64,000 nt of DNA from Ampelomyces quisqualis (lineage: Eukaryota > Ascomycota > Dothideomycetes > Pleosporales > Phaeosphaeriaceae). The DNA lies in contig JAGTXZ010000010.1 in the NCBI GenBank assembly GCA_018398575.1, forward strand, positions 868,001 to 932,000, given 5' to 3'. How positions within the stretch are numbered: the stretch's first letter is position 1; each line of letters begins with the position of its first letter. The notes beneath the pieces were generated by a model. The model made no database searches and was not told the DNA's origin. It saw only the letters and a list, made by a program, of their open reading frames with translations. A program made the translations under genes and the position numbers. Below are positions 23,569 through 35,058 of the stretch, one piece after another.

Positions 23569-25518
23569 TTGTCCAAGATATTGTCGCTGCTCTCGAATGG
23601 TACTGGTTTCTGGATAGTTCCGTGGCTCAGTGCATGTGGCGTTGTCGTCGCAACTCAATTGGGCGACCCTACCAAGGCGGCTTGGTACATTTTATTATGC
23701 AACATCACCGTGACCATTGCCTTCATGGTGTGCGGAGCCAACAGTGATTTTTTTGTCGGCGCTGATTCATCGTCGGTGGCAATGCCATTTTCTTTGTTGG
23801 GTTTATCGTAGGAGGGATGGCGAGGAACAATACCTTTATCCTCGCTGCCATGTCTCTCATTAGATTCGTGGGTTACCCGGACTGATTAGTTCTTGCAATA
23901 CTGACGGAAGTAGGGTTCGGGTCATGCTCAAGTAAGGTCGAGGATCACAGTATGCAATTTTCCGTCCCGTAATTCGCACAGCTTGCAGCATTTGCTCTCC
24001 CAGAACTACTTGCGAATAAGTGGCGCGCGGCTGCCATTGTTCTGGCTGGTCAGTTAATCTATCATGATACTGACTGACACTGATAGATGCTGGTGTCTAT
24101 TTCGCCGTCCTTGTGCGCTCCGTCAGTTGAGGTTTCGCAGCGCAGAGAGCCGATACAGTCAATCCTGACTTCGCCAAGGTCTCCTGGATTCAACTAATTG
24201 GACTCGTAGTGGTGTTGGATGTTCTATACTCTCGCTATTGCTGTCTTCTTCAGCTTCATGGGCCTATACTTCTTCTACTACCCACTCAAACACCCACGAG
24301 ACTTGCCAACCTCTCAGACATCCAGGGAGCTAGATTACGGTGGCGCAATCTTGTTTATCATTTCAGCTACTTTGATCCTCGTTGGCATTGTTTACACAAC
24401 GACACCCACGTCTTCACCCATGACCAGGGCAGGAGCTCACCGCGCCTTTCATCGTAGGATTTTATACTGCATCATATCTAAGTGTAGATACACCAGATAC
24501 GTTCAAGCAGATGCTGACTATAATGCTCTTGAACAAATCCGACCCAGGTTGGTGTGTTCTTCACCAATGCCACTACTGACTTTACGCGATTGTTCTAGGC
24601 CTCTGTGGTATATTACTCTCGCTGATCGTGTACATAAGGACTACTTGACTTACGACTATATATGCTTTGACGCTTTCCTCCTCACCGTTCTTGGCCACAG
24701 ATTCAGACATTGGGTAAACCCTCAGCATGAACTACGCGTCTGACGTACACTAACTCACAATTACAGGAATAGACATTGACCGGTTGTGTTACGACGATGA
24801 GCGGAAAGGAATGGTAACTTACGATTACCCCTGACGAGTACAATATGGCACGTGATTTGACTAGTAATTCGATGATCGCCTTTGTTTTCTTCTGTCAGGT
24901 AAGGCTGCTTTCTTGTTGATCCGCAAGGAGTCCGTCTGCTGACCCGCGCTTCTAGGTCGGCTTCAGATGGGCACAGTACCTCTCCATCACCTTCACTCAA
25001 TTCGGTGTACCCCAAGTAGAGCTTGGTATCTCTAGATGTCTCACAGGCGTAGCACGCTTCGCCGGTGGAGCCGTTGCTATCTCCGGTAAGTTCAATAGTC
25101 TATGGTCTGTGGTGGTGAGATTCGACGCACATGGCGAACGTTGTATCTCCTTACAGTTTACCAAACGATCCTGACGAACGTCCAAACCTAGAAAGCCACC
25201 GAAATGATCTCTGTCGTTGTAATCGCTGCCGGCCGCTCGCCTGACGACGCTCCTGCTTCTCTTGCAGTTTTTCCACTCGGCGCAACGGCACTTGCCAATA
25301 TCCCTGGGGTCAAAATGGCGATCATTGGAGCTGCTGGTGCAGCTGTACGGGAAGCAGACCTAGTAGGCCTTCGAACAACTGCGCTGAGCTCGCTCAGCTT
25401 TGGTATTCTAGCGATTGTTGCTTGCTGCTTCTGCAACGACATTGGCCCCAAGATGAACAACAAGAGCGAGATTTTCTTAGAAAACGACGAGAATGCCGAG
25501 AAGAACCAATATCACTAG
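23569..25518 (+). pseudogene. decayed MFS transporter of the TRI12 (fungal efflux pump) type
   Basis: Fragments of one 14-helix MFS protein occur in order over ~2 kb but in shifting frames. They include GFWIVPWLSACGVV (near 23600), the short piece FALPELLANKWRAA (near 24000-24040), then DAGVYFAVLV after a possible intron. LDYGGAILFIISATLILVG (near 24330-24390) follows, then GVARFAGGAVAIS (near 25045-25083), a second probable intron, and the tail LRTTALSSLSFGILAIVACC ending at 25518. In TRI12-type transporters these segments lie in the same order. Lesions include multiple frameshifts, at least one in-frame TAG in the last exon region, and loss of the N-terminal helices. Relic introns suggest decay of a normal gene rather than a processed copy. 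No partner biosynthetic genes are nearby. Substrate cannot be inferred. Confidence 0.85.
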
Positions 25519-27152
25519 ACTTTTGGAATAAAGTGCGGCTAGAATGCCAAGCAGGGCTGCTGCGCCGCGACCAGACATATATAGTGTTAAAGCTTAGAGC
25601 AGTCTCTCTGCCTGACAAGATACGAAATAACATCTTTCACTTGAAGTATAACGCTCCGATGCTTTCATACCATCTAAAGGTCCAGATTGACTGGGTATAT
25701 GTGAGTATGTACGGAGTAAGTTGCTCTAGGTAATGTGTGGCAGGTCTCTCTGTGTTGTACTGCGTAGTTTTCCATGGGTACTCCGTAGATGCCTGCAAAA
25801 ATGACTCCGATTCCACAGTCAGTGCTGCAACTAAAGGGGTCAAAATATCGTACGTTTAAAGTTTCCGATCCCACTCGCAATCGCCCATGGCCCTGGCTCT
25901 TGGCCTCGCTGATCCACCTTCGGGTTCAACGGTTTCTCCCTGACCCTGACCCACATGTTGAACATGTCTGGCACGAGCGGGCCCTCGCTTTCTACACAAC
26001 ACCCAATAACATTCCGAGCAAATGAAGCACGCATGGCTCTGAAGAAAGCCTTGTTCTGCTGCAAATGTCCTTTTTGTAATCCGTACTCCGTACGGAGAAT
26101 CCCATTGTATAGCTAGCACGGTCAACGCTGCAGTCACAGTGCAGTGGCAGATACTCCCCAGGGTTCATGAGAATCAGTACCGACCACTGCTGCCCAGTTG
26201 CTAATCATCATTTTGCAAGTCCAATCCCTTGTTCAAGGTGACCAGAGGTTCATCACTACGGTAATGATTGGCATCCTCACGCCGCACGCGTACTTCAAAC
26301 AGCGCTGGCCAATCGTCGCACAACCATCTCTGATCTGAGGGCTAGCCTGCTATAAACTATATAAATAGTCATATCTTGGATGCAAGCCACTCTCACGTGC
26401 ATTTCTATCTCGGATACCGCAAGTTGGTACAGCCGTTTTGGAGAAGGCTCACTGTCGTCGAGTGTCGTTGTACTCCGTAGGAAACACTAGCACAAGTACT
26501 TGTGAACGAAATTCCAAGTTAGGCAATAGGTATCGCGACAAAGCGAGGCAAGGTAATGCTGGAGTCTGGAGTCTGGACTCTATACTCCGTACTTGCTGTA
26601 CACAGTATGTACCACGGGATATCGATGAACCAATGAGGAGCCAGGAGCATGTATCCAAACACGGCCTTGTTGTTCAGTATAGGTCGGAGAGTCCCGGGAC
26701 GGAGATTGCGCCGTCAGAAAAATCATGAGTATCCTGATGATCACCAGCCGGACCGATAGCTGAACAAGGAACGTAGATGAAAAGTGCGCACTATGAGTCT
26801 ATGTGCAGAAGATGAGTAGAAGATGTATCGTACATGATCGTCCACAACCGTAAATTCGGTAGCTTTTTTTGGCATGCAACCACGCACCAACACCGCAACC
26901 GTGACATCGAGAACGGGCAGTAAGTTCGTTCGGAAGCGCTAACCCAAGGTGCACAGTGCAAGCAATGCCCATCACATTAGACAGTACGGAGTATAAAGCC
27001 TTGCAATGCCATGGTGTAATACCCCAGCATGCCCTTGCCACGGCGCGCTCTAGTCATTCATTGATAACCCACCATATACATGTAAGGATGATTGGGGATC
27101 GATGCATTTGGTAACATGATATCTGACGGTTACAGTCCTTACATTACTCAAC
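25519..27152. other. gene-free stretch rich in the TACGGAGTA motif
   Basis: 1.6 kb between the transporter relic and the GMC oxidoreductase. No ORF is convincing. It includes the promoter of the oxidoreductase at its right end. Its main content is six exact copies of the 9-nt motif described in the next entry. Confidence 0.6.
25710..26993. repeat. cluster of six TACGGAGTA / TACTCCGTA motifs
   Basis: Exact copies begin at 25710 (+), 25779 (-), 26084 (-), 26471 (-), 26583 (-) and 26985 (+). The copy at 26084 continues into a perfect 12-nt palindrome CTCCGTACGGAG (26086-26097). The other exact copies in the window begin at 15675, 34979, 37791, 38165, 42587, 50173, 60086 and 61843, with a second cluster at 45380-46417. 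All lie outside coding sequence and introns of my gene models. Function unknown. Confidence 0.9.
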
Positions 27153-29137
27153 ATGCGCTTGCTACAAATCATTGGCCAGCTTGCAGCGTTCACTTCGCTC
27201 GCAATTGCCGTTGATCTTGAGGGCTACGAGTTCGTCGTTGTTGGCTCAGGTGCAGGTGGGGGGTATGTACATGGCTGGCGAATTGATAGGATTTGGCACT
27301 GAAATCACATAGTCCATTGGCTGCCCGCCTTGCCATTGCAGGCCACAAGACGCTTCTCATTGAGGCTGGCGATGACCAGGGAGCAAACATCAACTACACT
27401 GTTCCAGCCTACAACGCCAGGGTATCGGAAGATCCCGATGTGGCTTGGAACTTCTTCGTAAAACATTATGCCGACGAGAAAAGACAAGCTCGTGATTTCA
27501 AGACGAGTTACGAGACGCCCGACGGCCGCATCTACACTGGACTGAACCCGCCCGCCAACAGCCACCAAGTCGGGTTGCGATACCCGAGAACGGGAACACT
27601 AGGAGGCTGCACTGCTCACCATGCTTTGATTACCGTCTACCCTCACCAGAGCGATTTTAACCACATTGCCGAGCTCACTGGAGATGACTCCTGGTCCGCT
27701 TCAAACATGCGCCAGTACTTCAGCAGATTGGAGCGGAACGCATACCTTCGCCCAGGGGCCAAGGGACATGGCTATGACGGCTGGCTTGATACTCAGTACT
27801 CTCCTACCGAGCTTGTTCTTAATGATCCTCAGCTCCTCAGCTTGGTCACGGGAGCCAGCTCTGCTCTAGGAAAGGCGACCAAATCTGACGTCAACCATGT
27901 ATCTCCTGACCTTAAAGATATCAACGCCGACACCGAGGCTCGTGACAAGCAGCCTGCTTTCTACCAGATCCCTCTCTCGGCTTCAGATGGCAAGCGCACT
28001 GGTTCCCGCGAGTTCGTCGTTGCTATTCGCGATGCCGTTACCGCCAACGGCACTAAGCGTTTCCCGCTCGATGTCCGCACCAACTGTCACGTCACCAAGA
28101 TCACTTTCGATCATGCTGCTACTCCGCCTCGCGCCAACGGTGTTGAATTCCTCGACGGTCAATACCTTTACAAGGCCAGCCCCAAGTCGCGCGGTAATAC
28201 TGGTACTCCTGGCTCTGCCACTGCTTCTCGAGAGGTCATCGTTGCTGGAGGCACATACAACAGCCCTCAACTATTGAAGCTTAGCGGTGTCGGACCTACC
28301 AAAGAACTCGAGCAGTTTAACATCTCTGTCGTCGTTGACTTGCCCGGTGTCGGCACCAACCTCCAAGACCACTATGAGATCAGTGTTCAAGGAAAGACCC
28401 CATCCGACTTCGATATTTTTGATGGCTGCACTTTCGGCGAGGGATCTAGCGACCCTTGTCTCGACCGCTGGCGTAACTCTACCCTCGGCAGCCGTGGTGT
28501 CTACGCCTCTCCCGGTCTTGGCGCTGCCATGACCTACAAGAGCAGCGTCGCTGAGCGCGATGAATTCGACGTCTTTTTATACGGCGGCCCAGTGAATTTC
28601 CGGGGCTACTTCCCTGGATACGCCTACAATGCCACTAAGGAGCACGACTGGTTCTCGTGGGTCCTTTTAAAGGCCCATCCCCGCAACACTGCTGGATCCG
28701 TCACCCTCCAGTCCGCCGACCCTCTCGATGTCCCCGCCATCAACTACAACTACTTCGACACTGGTGTCGGTGAGTACGAAAAGGACATTACCGCGCTGAC
28801 CGAAGCTGTTGGCCTTGCCCGTGACGCCTTCAAGGGCCAGCCTACCAAGATCGACGAGGTACTCCCTGGCAAGGACGTGACTTCCGAGGAGGCTATTAGG
28901 GATTACGTCAAGGACACAGCTTGGGGACATCACGCTTCGTCTACATGCCCGATTGGTGCGGACAATGACCCGATGGCTGTTCTTGACTCGAGCTTCCGCG
29001 TCAGGGGAACCGCTGGTCTCCGTGTCGTGGATGCTTCGGTCTTCCCTCGCATCCCGGGTACCTTCACTGCCGTATCGACCTACATGGTTGCTGAGAAGGC
29101 TGCTGATGTCATCCTTTCGCAGCTTTCTACTCAGTAG
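27153..29137 (+). CDS. secreted GMC-family FAD-dependent oxidoreductase
   Basis: GMC flavoenzymes oxidise alcohols, sugars or cholines using FAD. Exons 27153-27262 and 27313-29137 give 644 residues. Residues 1-19 form a signal peptide (MRLLQIIGQLAAFTSLAIA), so it is probably extracellular. The FAD-binding GSGAGGG motif at about residues 31-37 is completed across the 50-nt intron, followed by LLIEAGDD. Other family signs are PRTGTLGGCTAHHALI and the C-terminal WGHHASSTCPIG with the presumed catalytic His at about 576-577, then LRVVDASVFPRIPGTF. The usual second catalytic His/Asn is not obvious in the PGTFTAVSTYM segment, so chemistry may differ from classic aryl-alcohol or glucose oxidases. 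It is convergent with the BTB gene (164 bases apart). Substrate unknown. Confidence 0.92.
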
Positions 29138-29301
29138 CCGTGGAAATGAGGAGGAAATATGGTAATAATAGCACGGTCGAAAGAGAGCTGTACGCATCCA
29201 TCTGGTTCATATGCGGTACCAGTAACAAATGTCTTTTGTCAAACGGTATATAACATCTACAACTCCGAGAGTCCCATACCTTGCTTATGTCACAACTTTG
29301 C

Positions 29302-30438
29302 TCATCGTTTGCCCTTCTTCAGTACCAGGCCCTTCCAGCCCTTGCTATCCTTGATCCTGCGCCATGCTTTGCCAGCGACGGGATCTTTGCACAACTCGTC
29401 CAGACATTTCTTCTTCTGTTGCTCGCTCTCATGTTCGTGGAACTCACACCACTCCTTCTCCATCTTTGGCCGCTCGCCCCTCGCAAGCGTAGTCACCAGC
29501 TCGAAGAGGAACGCCTGGGGAAGTTGACTCCGCAGTGCTGCCATGCGCTCGTTGTCCCTGTCCGGTGTCCAGTACACAGAGTACATATCGAGGAAGTACA
29601 AGCACAGTGGCGAGTCTGCTGGTAGGCTCTCGTACGCCGCAATGACATTGCTGTGGTCAGGCATACACTGCAAAATCTCGTCGTTGGTTTGCCATGCTAG
29701 CATGACGGCGCGACGTAGCGCAGGTACCTCATATCGGTGTGCGAAGATGTAGAGGGCGATGAAGCGACGCTCGAGGAAGCCTTCCAGACCGCGCCACTTG
29801 TATGGTCGTGAGCAGCACGGGCAAAGCGTCTCTTTGGGTAGTTCGGGCTTTTCGGTGGGGTTTCGAGCGGCTAAGGATGGTGCGCTCTTCTCGCTTTCAT
29901 TGTCCCCAGGGACTTTCTCGGCAGTAGGCTGTGTTGGGCTTTCGGTTGCCTCGGCGCTGGCATCTACAGCTGTGTCGTCGTTGTCGAGGTGAATGCCCCA
30001 AGACGCAGTATCAACGTCGTCTGCATCGTTTGTTTCGGGCGCACTTGTTGACTCGCCCTTGTTAAGATCGATGGCATGTGTAGGAGCATGAACTTCCTTC
30101 CCGCCTTCGATGAGATGGTGGGGTATGAAGCCAGTGTAAAGCCATAGCATAAAACAGTCGAAAACATCTGCACTCGTATCTTGCAGCTCTACTGTAGTTC
30201 CAGAGCTCTTGTATGGCGAGCTCTTCTCCTCAAGACAGCGATCGAAGTATGCCGAGCATCGTCGCAGTAGCTCTCGATGGCAACTGAATGACTCTGGGTA
30301 CTCCTTTCCACCGACCTTGACCGTGATGATGGTTTGGTCAAAGTTCCTTCCCCTGGTCAGTTACTCAGCGAGATGCTTGAAATTTGGTGTGGAGACTTAC
30401 CGAAAGGTGTGGCCAAGTGTTGATTTCATGAAGGGCAT
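29302..30438 (-). CDS. BTB/POZ domain protein
   Basis: Two exons (30438-30401, 30352-29302) give 362 residues. The 38-nt first exon encodes MPFMKSTLGHTF and joins through a 48-nt intron to the BTB core. The core reads DQTIITVKVGGKEYPES, then CHRELLRRCSAYFDRCL, then VELQDTSADVFDCFMLWLYTG, the standard strand-helix pattern of a BTB fold (about residues 15-90). The middle (about 100-175) is acidic and low-complexity. A CPCC motif follows, then a helical second half containing RFIALYIFAHRYEVPALRRA, as in fungal BTB proteins. The tail is Lys-rich. Fungal BTB proteins mediate protein-protein contacts, often as Cullin-3 adaptors; the partner is unknown here. Intact. Confidence 0.88.
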
Positions 30439-31516
30439 TTTGAGAAGAACATCAGGTTCCATTCACATTGTTCTTCAGTCTGTGGACTTGATGTCTACTA
30501 TTAATAGTTCCTACCTCCATCAAGACGGAGATATCGGTTTCAGTAGAGGTGACGGTTGTAGCTTGGCGTTCGAGCTGTCACGTCCCTGTGCTTGTCAAAG
30601 TCGGCTCCAGAATGCTTGTATGAAGCATCAGAATGCTTACTTGAAACTTGCAACTTGCAGAAGCCCATGGCCGTCCATTTTCTCTCGACGATCTTTGGAC
30701 GAACCAGGGGTAGTTTGACAATGCGCGGAAAAGGATGAGTTTCAATTGCAGTTTCATGATGCTTGGCCTAAGGTGGGCGTTGCATACCTCATACGGACCC
30801 TCCGTGCTATGCTTAGCTAAGAGTCCAGCTCGCCAAATATTGCCTGAATCTGCTATCTCGGAGTCTTGTCGGTCTTCTCTTCATGAGGGGGGAAACGTGG
30901 AGTCAAGGCGTAATCCCACCCAAGCCGACCGCAGCGTCTTTCTGTCAACGACGCTATGCGACATCGATGCACGAAGGTGAAGAGCGTGAAAGAAACAGTT
31001 TGACTATAGTTTTTATTTGTTGTTTAATCAGCAGCCGGGGAGGGATGGGGGGTTTACTACGGCGAATGGAATCGTCATGTTGGGGGGCACTTTTTTTGGC
31101 TGTTGGGAGGAGGATCGTAGGATTGTGCTCGAGGTTGCTCGAGGTTACTCGAGGTGGAATACATGTTTGTGTGGAACGGTGGGGAAGGGTTGTTGTTGGG
31201 GTGAATGAGGCCGTCTGCATGGAAGGCTTACTACGGCATCTTGGATTTTTTGATGTGATTGGGATGGATGAAGTGTGGATTCTTCATGGCGTGGATATGC
31301 TAGTCGGTATTTTCCCATCCGAAAGTCATGCCCATGTGGATAAGGTCGGAAAAGCAACGCCGTTACTTTTTCCGCTCACTCTCTGATTCAGTATCCGCTG
31401 AAAAAAGAAAGCAAACCGTGACCTCAACACCGATGCAGGTATCGATAGGGTATCGCAAACCATATCCCGTATCTCAACCTCTTCTCGCTCATCATATCCC
31501 CACTAATCCCGCCATC
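30439..31516. other. intergenic region between the BTB and Zn2Cys6 genes
   Basis: About 1.1 kb containing the BTB promoter and the 3' flank of the Zn2Cys6 gene. It has G-runs and T-runs but no ORF that I can support. Confidence 0.5.
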
Positions 31517-34500
31517 TTACGACGTACTCCCCGGCGGCCCACCCATATTCAGCAAGATATCCAACATATCCATGCCCGCAACATCCGGCCCCATAGCCGT
31601 CTGATTCACCTCTGCGCCCCACTGATCCAGCAACGGGTCGAGCGGCAGCGCCAACCAGTCCGAATCCTGACCGCCCGCGCCCCAACTCGCGCCGCTATTA
31701 GCCCACTGCGACCAATTCGTATTATTGTTAGTGTGATTCGAGTTGTGGTTGAAGTTGGCGTAGTTACCCGGTGGGGGCATGATGGAGATGGAGTTGGAAT
31801 TGGGGTCGTAGGGTTCTGCAGATATGCCCCATAGAGATGAGGATAAGGGGGTTGCGCGGCCGGAGGAGGTGAGGCCGAGCGAGGGGGAGCCGGGGACGGA
31901 GGTGCCTGTGCCTTGGTAGGTGTTTCCTGCGCTGCCCATGTAGGATGGTTGGAGGTGATTGGATTGGCCGAAAGGTGCGGGAGGAGGCATGAGTGGTACT
32001 TGTATTGGACCTTCACTGCCAGCGCGAGAAATGCCTGTTGAGCCATTCGCCGCAAGACGAACGAAGCGCGAGCGGATACGGTGGGTCAGTGTCTCGACGA
32101 GATCTGCGAAGCGATTTCCGACATGGACGTCGTCGACGATGCCTTGACGGAGGGCGGTGACGGCGTCGCTGAGGAGGTTGAGACTGATGGCGACATCTTC
32201 TTCCGTGGCACCGAGGGCAAATGTCTTCAGGAGGATGATAGCCACGCTGACGATACGGAAGAATGTGCGCACTGGTGCGTGCCGTAGATAGCCTCCAGGA
32301 TGCAGGCCCTCGACAACTATCTTGAGAACATTGCGGGACGCTGCAATAACTTCGTTGATGTAGTGCCTGTCGTTGGCATACCACTTGGTCAGCGTGCTGA
32401 ACGGAATAGCGTTGCCGTTGTCGGCGCTTGTCGCGATGTCGTTCATAGCGCCGATTCCATCTGGCTGGGCGTGCGGTTGCATGGGGCTGTGTTGGGTGCA
32501 GCGTTCGACAACGGCCTGGAGAGCAAGAGAGTTGAGATAGACGCGAGTATACTCGAACTCAATGATCAAAACGTGGCGAAGTTGTGTTGGCACTATCAAA
32601 GTCAGGTCACGCGAACTGAGCCAAGAAACACCAGACTAACCTTGATGTGCACGATCGAAACAAGTCTTCCACTCCATCAGCGGTCCTTGAAAGAATTTGA
32701 GCATCTCCTCGTACGTCCCCGACTTGAGCAACTCCCTCGTCTTTCTCCTGTTCGAGAACAACTTCAGATTGCCCATCTCCATGACTTTTGCAATTCGCTG
32801 CCAGAAGTCGAGCACGAGATCCTGCACAGCATGCCGCTCCTGCGTAGCTATCGATTCGAGAGGAAGGCGTTGTCCGTCTGAACGCATGCCAAACTGCGGA
32901 GGCGGCGCCTTGATACTGCTCACGCGCTCCTGATACAGATCGAGGGGTGTCGGTCCACCAGCCAACGTCTCATCTCGGTCGATTTTAGGAAGCATGGAGG
33001 TTAGTCCCAGGCGACCACTCGTCTGCGTGACATAGATGATGAGTAGGTCGCGCAGATGATTCTTCCGCCTGTAGTAAGCCTTGACAGTAGCATGAGAAAG
33101 ATTCTGATTGGCATCCTCGAATTCCGCCTCGCTTGTGTCGTCGAAGACGCCAATCTCAAAGGCGAGCGTCATTGCATTGCCGAGTAGCATCCAGCACATG
33201 CGATCACTGCGCCAACATGGTTCCAGCCAGCTGTCGATGCGCTTATCGCCAACGCCTTTGTACATGTCGGCTTTCGGCCCAGTCTCGTACGGATCATCGG
33301 GCACAACGAGTTCATCGTCGTCATCGCCAGGCGGGAAATGCAAAGCGCGCGGATGCCACTCGGTGAGCAGCATCATACTCTCGACGGTGCCGAGCGTGCG
33401 CAAGCCTTTACGAGACAGCGGGTTGACGTCGGAGCCAGGCTGCTGCCCAGCGCCACAGAAGCCTCCGCCAAACTGCTCCTGTCCGAAGATGATGCGGTCA
33501 ATCATGCCTTGGAGGTATTTCCACAGCTTCTCGTGGATGAGGTAGGAGCGCGACTGCGCACCGATGGCACCGGGGCCGCTCGGCTGCGAATACCGGGCTG
33601 CTATGGTGAGCAGGGTGATGACCAGCATGGGCTCCTCTTTCAGCAACTTGGCGTGCATGGCATGGTCGCGGTAGTCGGGCACAACGATGGGTGTCAGGGG
33701 CGACAGAAAGGTGTAAAAGTAGTCGATGTAGGCAATGGCCTCCTTGGCCGTCAGCCACCCTGCGCGCACGAAGCGGAACCTGGTCCACGCCCGGACAGCG
33801 TCGGTGAAGGCGTACTCGTTGGGCGGGTTGGGCAACAGGGGCTGCGTGATGGCCGGGTCGACGGGCTCTGCCGATGCAGCGGCGCGCGAGGCGTTGCGCA
33901 TGTGCGCGGCATGGACCTGGGGGCTGGCGAAGTTGGTGTGCGAGCCGGGTGTGCTGGCCAGCGTCGGCCGCGGCATGCTCGACGAGCTGCCCGTCCGGTT
34001 GTGGTGGGCGGCCTCGAACAGCAGGTTCAGCGCGTCATGGCCGCTGTACACCTCGCCCGCCTGCAGCGTGGCGACGGTCTCGTTGTTGACCTGCTGGTCC
34101 TCGTCGTCGGGCGGCGCGCCCGCCGACGTCGTGGGTCTGCGCAGCGGTTCGTAGCGGCCGATGGAGCCGCCGGGGGTGAGCGGCTGCGACAGATGGGCGG
34201 CGCCGTTTGCGCTCACGACGCTGACGGGGTCGGGGGCCTGCTTGGACGCGGAGCGCATGCGCTTCCTGCCATTGCGCACCTCGTAGTCGTCCATGTCGTC
34301 CACGTCGTCGTCGTCGTCGGCCCGCCTCTTCCGGCGCGTCGCCGAGAAGAAGCACTCCTTGCTCTCGCGGCGGCATCGCACGCACGGCGGGTCGTGGGGG
34401 TGGTCTTGGTCGCCGCTGTTAGCACGCCATGTCTGCTGAAGGAGGCCTGCGCCAGAAACACCTGCCTACGGGTCCGAGGTCGCACCGGACCTTGCGCCGC

Positions 34501-34583
34501 CGACACGGAATGCAGGCCTGGTAGGTGCGCGTGTGTTGCGGCTGCGACCCGGCCTTGTTGACGGGCGGCGACGCGCTGGCCAT
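31517..34583 (-). CDS. Zn2Cys6 transcription factor with fungal-specific regulatory domain
   Basis: Nuclear DNA-binding regulator. Exons 34583-34462, 34415-32641 and 32592-31517 give 990 residues with the ATG at 34583 (MASASPPVNK). An in-frame ATG at 34646 would add 21 residues and cannot be excluded. The zinc cluster begins CIPCRRRKVRC and ends CVRCRRESKEC, with an unusually long spacer (about 17 residues) between the third and fourth Cys. A 46-nt intron lies in the spacer, joined through a non-zero phase. Next comes an acidic and basic linker (RKRRADDDDDVDDMDDY), likely nuclear localisation. A fungal-specific transcription factor domain follows (about residues 230-650), and a Gln/Asn/Pro/Gly-rich tail, possibly activating. 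The target genes are unknown. A long open frame on the opposite strand is a composition artefact. Confidence 0.9.
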
Positions 34584-35058
34584 GATGCTCGGGGAGGGAG
34601 ACGTCGGCTTGCAGCGGGCCAGCGGCTCTGCAGGCTCGAGCCTCATCGACGGAGCATGCGTTGAAGGCGACCGAGCCGCGCGACTGTCGCGCTTCCAGCA
34701 ACGTCGTGGGGAGGATTCTGCTTTGGTGTATCGAGTGCTCCGTACCCGGCCCCACGGAGAGCCGAAGCGGTGCTCTTGGGTCTTGATGCCACCGCCCGCA
34801 ACTTCACGTGCACGAGGGCGGGGAGGCTCAGCTAGCCGAGAGACCATGTAGCCAATGACAAGACGGTATCGACAGTGGAATGTCACCATGCAAATCACAT
34901 CATCATGTGCCCACACGCTTCAACCGAGTCCCGCTTCTCTATCGTCTCAACGTGTCACTTTTTCATCCTTGTGATACCTACGGAGTAAGCAGTCCGCCGT
35001 CTTTCATGTTCCATCATACCGCCGTCCCGTTTCACAACCCCCCAAAAACCTCAACCGC
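34584..35058. other. region between the Zn2Cys6 start and the transketolase 3' end
   Basis: 475 bases that must contain the 5' leader and promoter of the Zn2Cys6 gene. One TACGGAGTA copy lies at 34979-34987, about 70 bases past the transketolase stop. Confidence 0.5.

Noticed and set aside
33338..34561. 407-codon open frame on the plus strand
   Set aside because: It lies opposite the well-supported Zn2Cys6 gene, in GC-rich DNA, and its Arg/Gly/Val-rich translation has no family features.
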